Shown here in pieces: positions 23,161 to 32,746 of a stretch of 60,000 bases of DNA. Position 1 is the stretch's first letter; every line of letters starts with the position of its first letter. The notes under the pieces were generated by a model that was given only the letters and a program-made list of their open reading frames with translations, searched no databases and was not told where the DNA came from. The DNA is from Cryptomeria japonica (Eukaryota; Streptophyta; Pinopsida; Cupressales; Cupressaceae). Location: contig NC_081405.1 of NCBI RefSeq assembly GCF_030272615.1, positions 19,244,547 to 19,304,546 on the forward strand. The letters are read 5' to 3'. The translations under genes were made by a program, and so were the position numbers.

Positions 23161-24798
23161 GTGGAGTGGGCAGCGGAGTGCATGATCATGCCATCTAGTC
23201 CCATAGATGAGAAAATACACTATCCTCCTAACATTCAAGCATTGATCACCAAAAGGAGCAAGGTCTTTGAAAATCTGCCTCTTGGGAGACTTCCTGAAAG
23301 AGGGACCGAGCACATCATTGAGTTAGAAGAAGTAGCTAAGCCGGTTATCACTATGCCATACCAATACTCAAAGAAGCAGAAAGATGAGATAGAGAAGGCA
23401 ATTAAGGAGCTTCTGGACATGGGATACATTAGGCCAAGTAAGAGCCCCTTTGCTTCAGCAGTGGTGTTAGTAAAGAAGAAGGATGGGACCATGCTCGTGT
23501 GTGGATTACCGGGCTCTCAATCAGAAAACCATAAAAAATCGGTATCTTATTCCTAGGATTGATGAGCTCGAGCTACATGGTGCTGTCTACTTTTCTAAGA
23601 TTGATCTCAGATTCGGCTATCATTAGATTAGGATGAGGGAATCTGACATTGAGAAGACAGCCTTTAGATGCCACTTTGGGCATTTTGAGTTTTTAGTCAT
23701 GCCCTTTGGCTTGACTAATGCACCTGCTACCTTCCAATCGTGCATGAACAAGATCTTTCAGAAGCAGTTAAGGAAGTTCGTGCTTATTTCCTTTGATGAC
23801 AATCTCATTTTCAGTAAGTCATGGAAGGAGCACTTGCAACACTCAGATGAAATTCTCAGCATTTTGGAGTCTGAGTCATTGTTTGCAAAAGACTCTAAGT
23901 GTGACTTTGGAATGAAGGAGTTGCTTTACTTGGGCCATATCATCAGTGCAGAAGGAGTTAAGGTTGATCCGAAGAAGATCAAGGCAATAGTAGATTGGCC
24001 TCCGCTTGAGAATTTGACTCATCTAAAGGGATTCTTGGGTTTATGTGGCTTCTATTGAAGGTTTGTGAAGGGTTATTCTCAGATGGCTGCCCCCCTCACG
24101 GATCTCACTAAGAAGGGAGCTTTTGTGTGGACATAAAAGGCACAAGGAGTTTTTGACAAGTTTAAAGAACTTATGAGCACATGCCCTGTTTTGGCCCTAC
24201 CTGATTTCTCCAAGCCTTTTGAGCTTCATTGATGCTTCTGGAGAAGGTGTTGGTGCCGTATTGATGCAAGACAAGCATTCGATTGTGTTTGAGAGCAGAA
24301 AATTGAGAGGAGTTGAAAAGACAATTTCCATCTATGACAAAGAAATGCTTGCAATCATGCATGCATTAGCCAAGTTCAGGCAATACTTGGTGGGCAGCAA
24401 ATTTGTTGTCAAGATTGATCATAAATAGCCTCAAACACTTTATGCATCAAAAAGATTTGAATGAAAGACAACAAAAATGGGTGAGTAAGCTACAAGCTTA
24501 CGATTTTGACATTGAGTATGTCAAGGGCAAAAACAACATTGTGGCTGATGTCCTTTCAAGAAGACCCCATTTGAGTTCTTTGTGTGAGCTTACTGCTGAT
24601 TGGAAAGACTTATTGCTTGCTGATTATGCCAAAATTCAGTTTGCAACCAACATTATTGAGGGTACTTTTCATGATGAAAGGTACAAGGTGGTTGACGGTT
24701 TGATAGTTTACAAGGGTAGAATCTTTCTGCTACCTGAATCTCAGCTCAAAAAGAAGATTCTACAAACTTTCCATGACTTTTCCCTTGCTGGTCATTAA
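23161..24798 (+). pseudogene. Chromovirus reverse transcriptase and RNase H
   Basis: Segments in order: [21 protein letters not shown] (finger), a frameshift near 23500, [11 protein letters not shown] followed by a stop, AFRCHFGHFEFLVMPFGLTN with APATFQSCMN (palm), the catalytic loop in the form SFDDNLIFS instead of YVDDILI/VFS, LGHIISAEGVKVDPKKI (thumb side) and FLGLCGFY. RNase H follows at 24219-24428 (DASGEGVGAVLMQD) and continues to YVKGKNNIVADVLSRR near 24510-24560. Stop codons at 24057, 24135 and 24427 and a frameshift near 24230 disrupt it. Confidence 0.93.
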
Positions 24799-25726
24799 GG
24801 TTATTTCAAGACTTATAAGAAGATTCGTGAAAGGTTCACTTGGAAGGGGCTAAAAAATGAAGTGTTGAACTACATCAAGGAGTGTCATACTGTAGATGAA
24901 CAAAAATGAGCACACTCGACCTGCTGGTTTGTTGCAACCTCTGCCTATTCCCAACCAAAAGTGGGAAAGTATTTCAATGGATTTCATCACGGGGTTGCCA
25001 AAGGCTCATGGTAAGGACTGCATTTACGTGGTGGTGGATAGATTAACCAAGTTTGCTCATTTCTTAGCCATCACTAGCTCATTTACAACAACTCAAGTGG
25101 TTGATGTGTTCTTCCGTGAAGTGTTTAGATTGCTTGGGCTGCCCAAGAATATTGCAAGTGATAGAGACAACAAGTTCCTAAGCACCTTTTGGCAGGAGAT
25201 TTTCAGATTATGTGGCACAGTGCTTACTCCAAGCATAAGCTACCAACCCCAGATTGATGAACAAACATAGTTTGTAAACAAATGGTTGGAAGGCTATCTT
25301 AGAAATTATGTTTCAGAACAACAAAAGGCATGGGTGAAATGGCTACATTTAGGGGAATATTGCTATAATTCCTCATATCACATGTCCAGTAGGATGTTTC
25401 CTTTCATGGCACTGTATGGTTACGAGGTCCCTAGCTTTGCTGATTTGATGTTTGGTGATAGCAGAGCCCCTCAAGCTAGGGATATGGTGCAACAGTGTCG
25501 GGATATTTTAAAGGCTTTGAAGAACAACCTCCAAATTGAACAGAATCAGCAGAAGCTGTACGCTGATCAGTAGTGCGTAGAGCGATTGTTTGAGGTTGGA
25601 GATATGGTTTACCTTAGACTTCAGCCTTCTGGACAGTCTTCTCTCAAGAAGAGTGGAGCAGAGAAGCTCAAGCCACGTTTCTATGGACCATTCAGAGTCA
25701 CCAAGAAGGTTGGTGTAGTGGCTTAC
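24799..25726 (+). pseudogene. Chromovirus integrase, split before the chromodomain
   Basis: The zinc-binding part reads HDFSLAGH then a stop and YFKTYKKIRERFTW. The catalytic core from 24896 contains MDFITGLPKAHG (first aspartate), ASDRDNKFLSTFWQ (second aspartate) and, after a TAG at 25268-25270, VNKWLEGYLRNYV, where the region of the glutamate is altered. MALYGY follows. The C-terminal KPRFYGPFRVTKKVG ends at VAY, and the continuation ELELPESSRVHNVFHVSRLKK is found at 32439 after the 6.7-kb insertion. Integrase would insert the element cDNA into the genome. Confidence 0.9.
25722..25726. repeat. Target site duplication CTTAC (left, imperfect)
   Basis: CTTAC precedes TG at 25727; CTTAT at 32434-32438 follows CA at 32433. 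One mismatch, a C-to-T change. Confidence 0.75.
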
Positions 25727-26189
25727 TGTTGTGCGTTGCACATGCTCCCTGTCGCCGACAGGGTCCCCCTTCCTTTTTTGGGCCTTTCCATCTTCGCCCT
25801 GTTGCGTTTCGCGCAGAGCTTCTCACGTCCTTTCAAGCGAGCCTGCAATCAGTCCGTGAGAGGATGATGTTGAGCGAAGGAGCCGGTGATCCGTATGGTC
25901 AGTTGAACCCTCGGGGACAAATTCTAAGAGATTGTTCAAGCTTGTGAAATCGCCTTAAATAGGCGTGGGATGATAGAAACTGGCGAAGTCCGCCAAGTAA
26001 GGCATAAAGCATTTGAAGGTCGCATGAGGACCCAAAGACGCTAATTTTCGCATAAGAATAATGGGAGAGATTACATGATGTTTTTAAAAGTTAGCACGAT
26101 ATGTATGAATGTCGATTTTCGCCATCCGGAAGGTAAAGGAGGGGCGAAAGCCTTAAACACGCCCAAGTGCCAAAGCTCGCACCTTTTGG

Positions 26190-26460
26190 CCAAAAGGGCC
26201 AAAATTCGGACCTTAAGGCCGAAATGAAAGAAAATGAGAAAGTTGACAAAATGGCCAAAAGGGCTGAAATTCGGACCTTAAGGCCGAAATGAAAGAAAAT
26301 GAGAAAGTTGACAAAATGGCCAAAAGGGCCGAAATTTGGACCTTAAGGCCGAAATGAAAGAAAATGAGAAAGTTGAAAAAATGGCCAAAAGGGCCAAAAT
26401 TCGGACCTTTAGGCCAAAATGTCAAAAGGAGAAAGTTTGCAAAATGGCCAAAAGGGCCGA
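26190..26460 (+). repeat. 65-bp tandem repeat in the leader of the nested element
   Basis: CCAAAAGGGC starts at 26190, 26255, 26320, 26385 and 26448. Each unit also holds TTCGGACCTTAAGGCCGAAA (or a close variant) and AAAGAAAATGAGAAAG. Units are nearly identical, the last diverged. Confidence 0.95.
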
Positions 26461-27369
26461 AATTGAAAAAAGGTGTGAAAGGTTCAAAGTTGGAGAAATA
26501 CGCCAAATCACTGAAATTTGCAAACACCTCAAAAATGCCGAAATTTTCAAAAGGCCTCCAAACCCCTTATCGCGTTTTAAGGTGAAAAGAAAGTAAAGTT
26601 AAAAAATTAACAAGAGCCCCAAAATCGTCGAAATTAGCAAAATGTGAGAAGGGTCCGAAGTTGCCAAAACGTGCCCAATCGCCGAACTTCACGCAATGGA
26701 GGAAAATCGCAAGGATTTAAAAGGTTGAAAGGAATCATCAAAACCCCGAAGTTTGCCATGGAAGGGTAAACGGCGAAGTTTTAAAGTTTGCAGGTAACTT
26801 AGAAATGTCGAAATTCGCCATCCACAAAAGTCGCGATTTTTCATTAACTGGCGAAATCAACCTAAGTGCCGAAAATGCATGGTAGGAGAAATCGCGTGAA
26901 AGTGTGACCTTGCAAAGCGGCTTCAATTGCCGAAAATAGCGATTTAAGAAAAAATGTGAAAGGGTAAAGCTTGAAAATAGAGGGAAAACCCCGAAGTTTG
27001 CAAGGGTATACGATTTTGAGGCAAATTGCGTAGTAAATGTTTCACACGGACTCCTTTCTCCTTCGTTGAAACTTCGCGTAGGGTCGAAACCGCGATTTCT
27101 AGAAGAGTAAACTTGCAAAGACGCCTCGTCCTCCGAAATTTGCCATTTGAAGGTACCACCGTAATTCTTCTTTAAAGTATTGAAAGTCAAAATCACCAGA
27201 ATTGCCAAGGTAAAAATCGCTATGTCCAAGTGTTAAAATCTGCATTTACCTTTCAAACCATGGGCGCGAAAATTTGGATTAAAAGTGAACTGTTGAAATT
27301 CAAAAAATTGCAGAGCTCTCCCATTCAAATTTGCAAATCGTGCAATTTTTCGCCATTCATTTTCACCAG

Positions 27370-27786
27370 GTAAGTACGCTTTACCTCTCTCGATCATCTG
27401 AAATATTTACAAATGGTGTGATGGATGTCTGTGCAAAAAATTGATTAAAATGCTTAAGTCTTCAAAATCGCATCTTTTTCCGTTTGTAAGGCGTCATGCA
27501 AAGCGATTGAAATCAGAACTTACTCCTAAGAATCAGTTAGAAAATGCATTTTCAAACTTAGGAAAATTTCTCAAGCTTTGTCTATTTTGAAATTAATGCC
27601 TAAATGTAAATTCGCAATCAAAAGCTTCATAACTATTCATGTTTAAATCAATCAAGCTTTCGGCTAACAATATCATGCTGTTCTTTCAATTCGATTTTTG
27701 AATTGATCCTGGTATGCTAGTATATCCTGTATCTAACCCGCTTTACTTCCTTTTTATCACCTCGTAATCCGCATCCGGCTGTGCAG
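27370..27786 (+). other. Predicted GT-AG intron in the 5' leader
   Basis: The donor CCAG|GTAAGT at 27369/27370 matches the plant consensus exactly. The acceptor TGTGCAG|GATAA at 27786/27787 follows a pyrimidine-rich stretch. The splice would leave the first ATG of the long ORF five bases into the next exon. Length is 417 bases. It is a prediction; there are no transcripts here to confirm it. Confidence 0.5.
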
Positions 27787-27791
27787 GATAA

Positions 27792-30700
27792 ATGCCGAAA
27801 TCGGCGGTAGAATCATCAAAGACGCCTGCTACAGCCGAGACATCGCGAGCATCTAAATCAGATATCCCTCACAAAGTCGAAAGGATGAAGTACTAGTATC
27901 AAAGAGGGGGATTGAGGGAGTCAAAAGTTCAGAGTGTTTGGGATAATGTTGGTGATACTGACCTAGGCCATATCGATATCTAAGATTTCAGGAGCCGAGT
28001 CTTCTCCCCTAATGCCTATGGCAGGCCTAGACAGATGATGGAAAGTGGCATCGCCCAAGCAACAGGATTTCCCCCAGCAATGAAAAACTATGAGTTAGTG
28101 GTGGAGGCTGTCCGACATTACCAACCAGGTTCCAGATTGGTGCTCCTCGAGGACATGGTCCTCGCTAACTTCACTCCTGAAGCCATTGGCAACGCATTTG
28201 ATATTCCCTTCCCAAACAATCCCACAACCACGACTATGGATGAGGTGCAAGTGGTGTATGATATGAACCCCGCCAGGTGCAGAACGCTGATCAATGAAGA
28301 GTGGTACAAGGAGAGAAGACCTCCAAGCGTCAGAATTGGGAAAAAGACCCCAAGAAGCGACTTTCACAATGAGCATGGGGACATGGTCACATTGCTCAGC
28401 AGGATTATGGGACTCCCCAAATCCAACTACTTTGAAGAGTGGATGTTTTACTTCATAGAGCAAGTCTTTGTTGGGAAGTCCAAGTTTGACTGGGCCCAGA
28501 TCATAAGCGACAATATCCACACTCAGCTGATCGAACTCGAGACAAAGAAGTACTTCACTATGACCTCCTATTTGGTCTACATGTTCGCCAGGAACCAGCC
28601 ACTGCCAGGTTTAATAATGAAAGGTGAAATTGAGAATGAACCTGATCAGGTAAAAGTATACGATTGTTACCCACAGCTACACTATCAGGATATAGCTCAG
28701 AGGGAAAAGAACAGCCCGACCTATGCAGTTGGCCAGTATGAGCGCGTCAATGACGCCTTCACAATGCGCTTGGTCAGGTTAATGCAGGGAGGATTACACA
28801 TAAGACTCTCAGAGCAAGCTACTATTCTAGTACAGAGATATGGGGCCTGGTTCATCCAGTTCCCAAGGTTCTGCTACATCCAGATAGCTGGCTTTGATGG
28901 TGCCCCTCTCTGACTTTCACGGTACCCAACTGACAAGATAGTTCTTATGGAGGTCACAAGGCAGTCACGTCCGGCCGGCAGCTTACTCAGAGACAACAAG
29001 CAGGCTGGATTCGCATTCCCCATGATTATAGGCAACCGGGATGTCCATCTAAAGACCCCATCCCAGGCGGAGGAATCCTTAGTAGAGCTGGCCTCCTATG
29101 GCCTACAGGAGCATTTTCCAAGGAAATGCTTCGATCACGACAATCTGGCAAAGAGAGCCTATGGCAGGCGGTATAGAGCAAAGGAATTAGTTGAAGATTA
29201 TTGGAAAAACTGCTTTGATGACTATGAGGTCCGAAGGCGTGAATATTCGAGGCTGAGTGTGCAGCAAATGTGACTCTATGAATATCGTTGGGTCCCAGAT
29301 CAACCCACAGATTCAAGAAACTGCCTGCAAGTCCGGGAATTTGAGGCAGTAAGACATCTTTTGCCCGGCGTTGATTGGACGCAAACCCGATCACTGATTT
29401 TGAGGCAGTCATGGCAGCCCTAGGAAGATATACAGACCAATGGTTGCATTAGCAGATTGAGCGACTAATTCATGAAGGAGTCTAGTTCACTTACCACTTA
29501 ATGGGTAGCCTTGATTCTCAGTCCTCCGAAGATGAGGGAACTTCCAGTGCACCTAGGGAAAAGATTGAAAAGCCTGAGAAAAGGAAGAAGGCTAAGGCCA
29601 GCAGAGGAACTCGGACATCCAAGAGAACAAGAAGGGAAAAGATTCCCATTAGGAGACCAGAGGTTACTTCATCGTCAAAGGACCCCAGTTCGTCCGACGA
29701 TGTAGTAGAACTAGATTATATACCTGCTCCGCCTTCCCAGAGTGATATTGATGCATTTGGAGTGGATGATCCTCCCGCACCCGACATGCTGGACGCCGAG
29801 CTAAGAGTAATTGAATCAGCTGAGCCAGGTAACCAAATTGAGGAAGGAGAGATTCCATCCATTCAGGGGATTGAATTGCATGAGCCCACCCAACAGAGCC
29901 GCCATGAATTGCTGCTCCATAATGCTATCAAGGATGACTCTACCGTTGAAGGAGAGCAAAGGACAAAGGAGACCCGTGAGCTCAAAAAGACTGAAGAGCA
30001 ACCATCACACGAAGGCACCAGACAATCGTTCAGTGAAGTGGGAGAAAACTCTGCTACAAGCAAAGAACTTGACACCTCCACTCCTCTGGTAACCGAACAA
30101 CTGCAAATTTGTGATGAGGCAGCTGAAAACATCAAAGAACAGAGTGCAAACTTAACCATAGCATCAACCCAGACTGTACCTCAAGAATGGTTAATTGCCC
30201 GAGCCCAGTGCAAGGTTGCCACAAAGCCACACATCGATTTGGAGGACATCTTCTCATGTATAGATCAAGCTAAAGCCAAGGGGAAGAAAAAGCCCAAGGC
30301 ATATTCCAGAATGACCAAAGATGAGCAAAGGAACCGTACTCTTCACATCGCCACCCCGCCTGTAGACAAGCCAGTAGATCAGATCGCATTGGCAGATTAT
30401 AGAATCACAACCGTCCCCATCAGACGAGCCAGTAAGGAACAGGAAAAGGAGGAATTCAAGGATTCAGTATAGAACATACTCAGGCAACTTAAAGAAATAA
30501 CAGTTGAAAAGAACATGTATCGAGCTTGTGCTGAGTAGGCCGAGGGATACATCGATCAACTCCTAAGACCATTACACAATGCTTTCGAATCCCACATTCC
30601 CTCAACGGCATTGGCACAGAGGACCACAACAAAATTTGAAGGAGTGCGGGATACTGCAAAGGCCGTCAGGGAATGGATGCAGGGCATTAAAGAGAGAGGG

Positions 30701-31411
30701 GAGCAAAAATTCGAGGATCTGTGCGAAATGGCCCTCCATAGGGAAGCTATTGTTATCAAAATGTGTAAACTAAAGAAAGAATGCTATAACATTCATGAGG
30801 CGATGGCAAAGACTTTGCCCCTTGTTCGGGCTCTATTCTGGACCTTTTCTCAGATCCCTGTTGCTGATGCTATCCTAAATCTTTATAGCGTCAGTACCTT
30901 CAAAGACTGGTACTGGACCCTCAGCATGAAGGACGACATGAGGGATAGTATCAACAAAATGCATGATAAGTGCGATGACACTTTATCAAATATGAAGGAC
31001 CTTGGTGAGAGGATCCTCAAGTCCATGGTTCCTGGTTGGAAGAGCAGTATGGAGGATAGTGAGGTGCAACCTCAATGGGAGGACCGACTCATTCCGAAAA
31101 TCGCGTAGTCCATAGGGGATCTAAATTTTGCTTCTGAGCTTCAAGCAGACATATCATGTTTTGAAAATCACAAGTCATATTGGAGAGAGGAACTGGAGAA
31201 TTTAGATGGCCTCCTACAAGGTATCCATTACAAGATGTTCAATCCGCCTATGCCGCCAACGACCGAATTATTCAAGTTATGCTTGAGGTTTCAGGATTAC
31301 ATTCGGGTAGAACGTGCAGCTAATCGAGATATTTGGGGAGAATATTTGCATGACGAAGTCAAATTTATCACCGAAGAATCTAGAGCTGGAAAAGAGAAAG
31401 TGCTTTCCTAA
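27792..31411 (+). pseudogene. Unrecognised protein of about 1,200 codons in the nested element, broken
   Basis: One reading frame runs from the ATG at 27792 through a TAG (27894-27896), a TAA near 27980 and a TGA (28911-28913) to a frameshift near 29390, then in a second frame through TAG/TGA-type stops to a TAA at 31409-31411. Most breaks are TAG, TAA or TGA where CAG, CAA or CGA would fit. The longest clean pieces are 28035-28913, 29501-30472 and 30611-31108. The first third is globular and helical: VLLEDMVLANFTPEAIGNAF, EEWMFYFIEQVF, FTMTSYLVYMFAR. The middle is Lys/Arg- then Glu/Ser-rich and disordered (RKKAKASRGTRTSKRTRREK, possibly nuclear). The last third is helical and charged. No protease, RT, RNase H, integrase or zinc knuckle is seen. 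The first third vaguely recalls plant transposon-associated ORFs; I do not assign a function. Confidence 0.6.
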
Positions 31412-32433
31412 AAGTGCTTTTTCCCTTTTTAATTTTGAAAAGTGCACTTTTTGGCCAAAGGGTCATATTTGACTTCCAAGTCAACTAAATGTAAACTTTA
31501 TGTGTATGCACCTTTTTGAATTATTTTTGGATAAGTTCTAATTACCTTTTTAGGTAGTTATTACTCCCTTTGGGGTAGTTGCTGATATTTACCCTCTATT
31601 TATGGGTATGGGTACTCTTTTGTAAGGATGAATCTGGGCCTCTTGTTTAGATTAGATCTTGGCCATTCATCCATTTTTGAAGCCTATTTAAGGGACTGGT
31701 TTTCCCTGGTTTTGTAAGAAGTTCATGGATTGTTGCTGAAGCTCTGGCGAAATTTACAGGATTTAATGCAAAGTTAAGACTGTTTCAAGTTTCCCTGTGA
31801 GTGAATGGCTGATTGTCTTTCCTTCTGCATGGTTAATCTGAACCTTTCATATGCTTAGTTCGGTTATTGAATGCTCACTGAATGAATGTCAAAGTTCTGA
31901 TGTTGTATTTAATAGCATGAAAACTCAATTTTCCCTTGAAGGTCGCACTAGATTGATGCAAGTATTGTGCTTAAATAACTGGTAATGCTTAATCTAGTTA
32001 TTTGGAGGTGTCTGTCTATTTACTGAATCTGCTATCTTAGTTAAATAATTTATATTTTCTGTACCTCTCTCTCTCTATCCCTCTTTTTCCTTTTTTTTTA
32101 CCAAGAGAATCCATAGTCCTACTGAAAATAGTATCAACCCAACTTAAACCATTCGATAAGCAAGACCATTAAAGTCCTAGGGAACTCATCCAACAAATAT
32201 TCATATCACTGTAACTCCCCTTGTGTTTCCAGCAAAAAACACATCAAAACACTGAGTAATCCCGCAATCAAGACCTGACAAACAAAACCTTGACGTTGTC
32301 CCCTTTGATCAAACGTGAGAAACAACATTAGGGATTTCCTTATCTCAAGAGAGGATAGGATACTCAACAAGTACATTCTATTCCGCGTTGGCCGTATGGA
32401 GTTTGCAGCAATGCGATTTCAGACACGTCAACA
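31412..32433 (+). other. 3' tail of the nested element
   Basis: Non-coding, T-rich. It has a TATA-like CTATTTAAGG near 31684, a CT microsatellite near 32067-32080 and the terminus CAACA. It resembles a promoter-bearing LTR in texture but does not match the 5' end of the element. Confidence 0.4.
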
Positions 32434-32438
32434 CTTAT
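32434..32438. repeat. Target site duplication CTTAT (right, imperfect)
   Basis: It follows CA at 32433 and differs by one base from 25722-25726. Confidence 0.75.
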
Positions 32439-32708
32439 GAGTTGGAGTTACCAGAGAGTAGCAGAGTTCATAATGTCTTCCACGTGTCTCGCCTCAAGAA
32501 GGCACTTGGACACAACGTAGTGGTCTCTTCAGATTTACCTCCTTTGGATGAGGAAGGGCAGTTGCTGCTGATTCCAGAAGAGATTATTGATTTCATAGAG
32601 CGCTCCTTGAGAAGAAGGACAATCAGGGAGTACTTGGTGAAGTGGAAGAACTTACCTTCAGAGGATGCTACTTGGGAGAGTGAAGAGATTCTACAGCATC
32701 CAGGCTAA
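32439..32708 (+). pseudogene. Chromovirus integrase C-terminus with chromodomain
   Basis: Opens with ELELPESSRVHNVFHVSRLKK, the continuation of the integrase broken at 25726, and ends with a chromodomain: EEIIDFIERSLRRRTIREYL and VKWKNLPSEDATWESEEIL, containing the aromatic and acidic residues typical of the fold. It stops at TAA 32706-32708. Chromodomains of these integrases steer insertion towards particular chromatin. This part has no internal stop, but the gene upstream is broken. Confidence 0.93.
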
Positions 32709-32730
32709 CGATTGCTTGAGGACGAGCAAT

Positions 32731-32746
32731 CTTGGGGAAGGCGGAC
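32731..32746 (+). other. Polypurine tract of the chromovirus
   Basis: CTTGGGGAAGGCGGAC directly precedes the 3' LTR start TGTAATG at 32747. Confidence 0.75.

Larger units (their letters stand above)
25727..32433 (+). mobile_element. Nested 6.7-kb TG...CA element carrying an unrecognised long ORF
   Basis: It interrupts the chromovirus integrase exactly between codons that rejoin (VAY to ELELP). It starts TGTTGTGCG and ends CGTCAACA with a CTTAC/CTTAT duplication. Contents in order: a leader rich in GAAATTCGCC-like motifs, a 65-bp minisatellite, a consensus GT-AG intron, a broken long ORF, and a T-rich tail with a TATA-like CTATTTAAGG near 31684. By eye I found no second LTR copy, primer site or polymerase motif. 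A large non-autonomous LTR derivative whose LTRs have diverged, or that lost one LTR, is the best guess; another transposon class is possible. Confidence 0.7.

Noticed and set aside
26213-27229. Open frames of 70-160 codons in the leader of the nested element
   Set aside because: They follow the 65-bp minisatellite or lie antisense to it, and there is no domain-like composition.
28095-28520. Antisense frame of 141 codons over the unknown ORF
   Set aside because: It is a shadow of the sense frame, which has protein-like composition and continues beyond.
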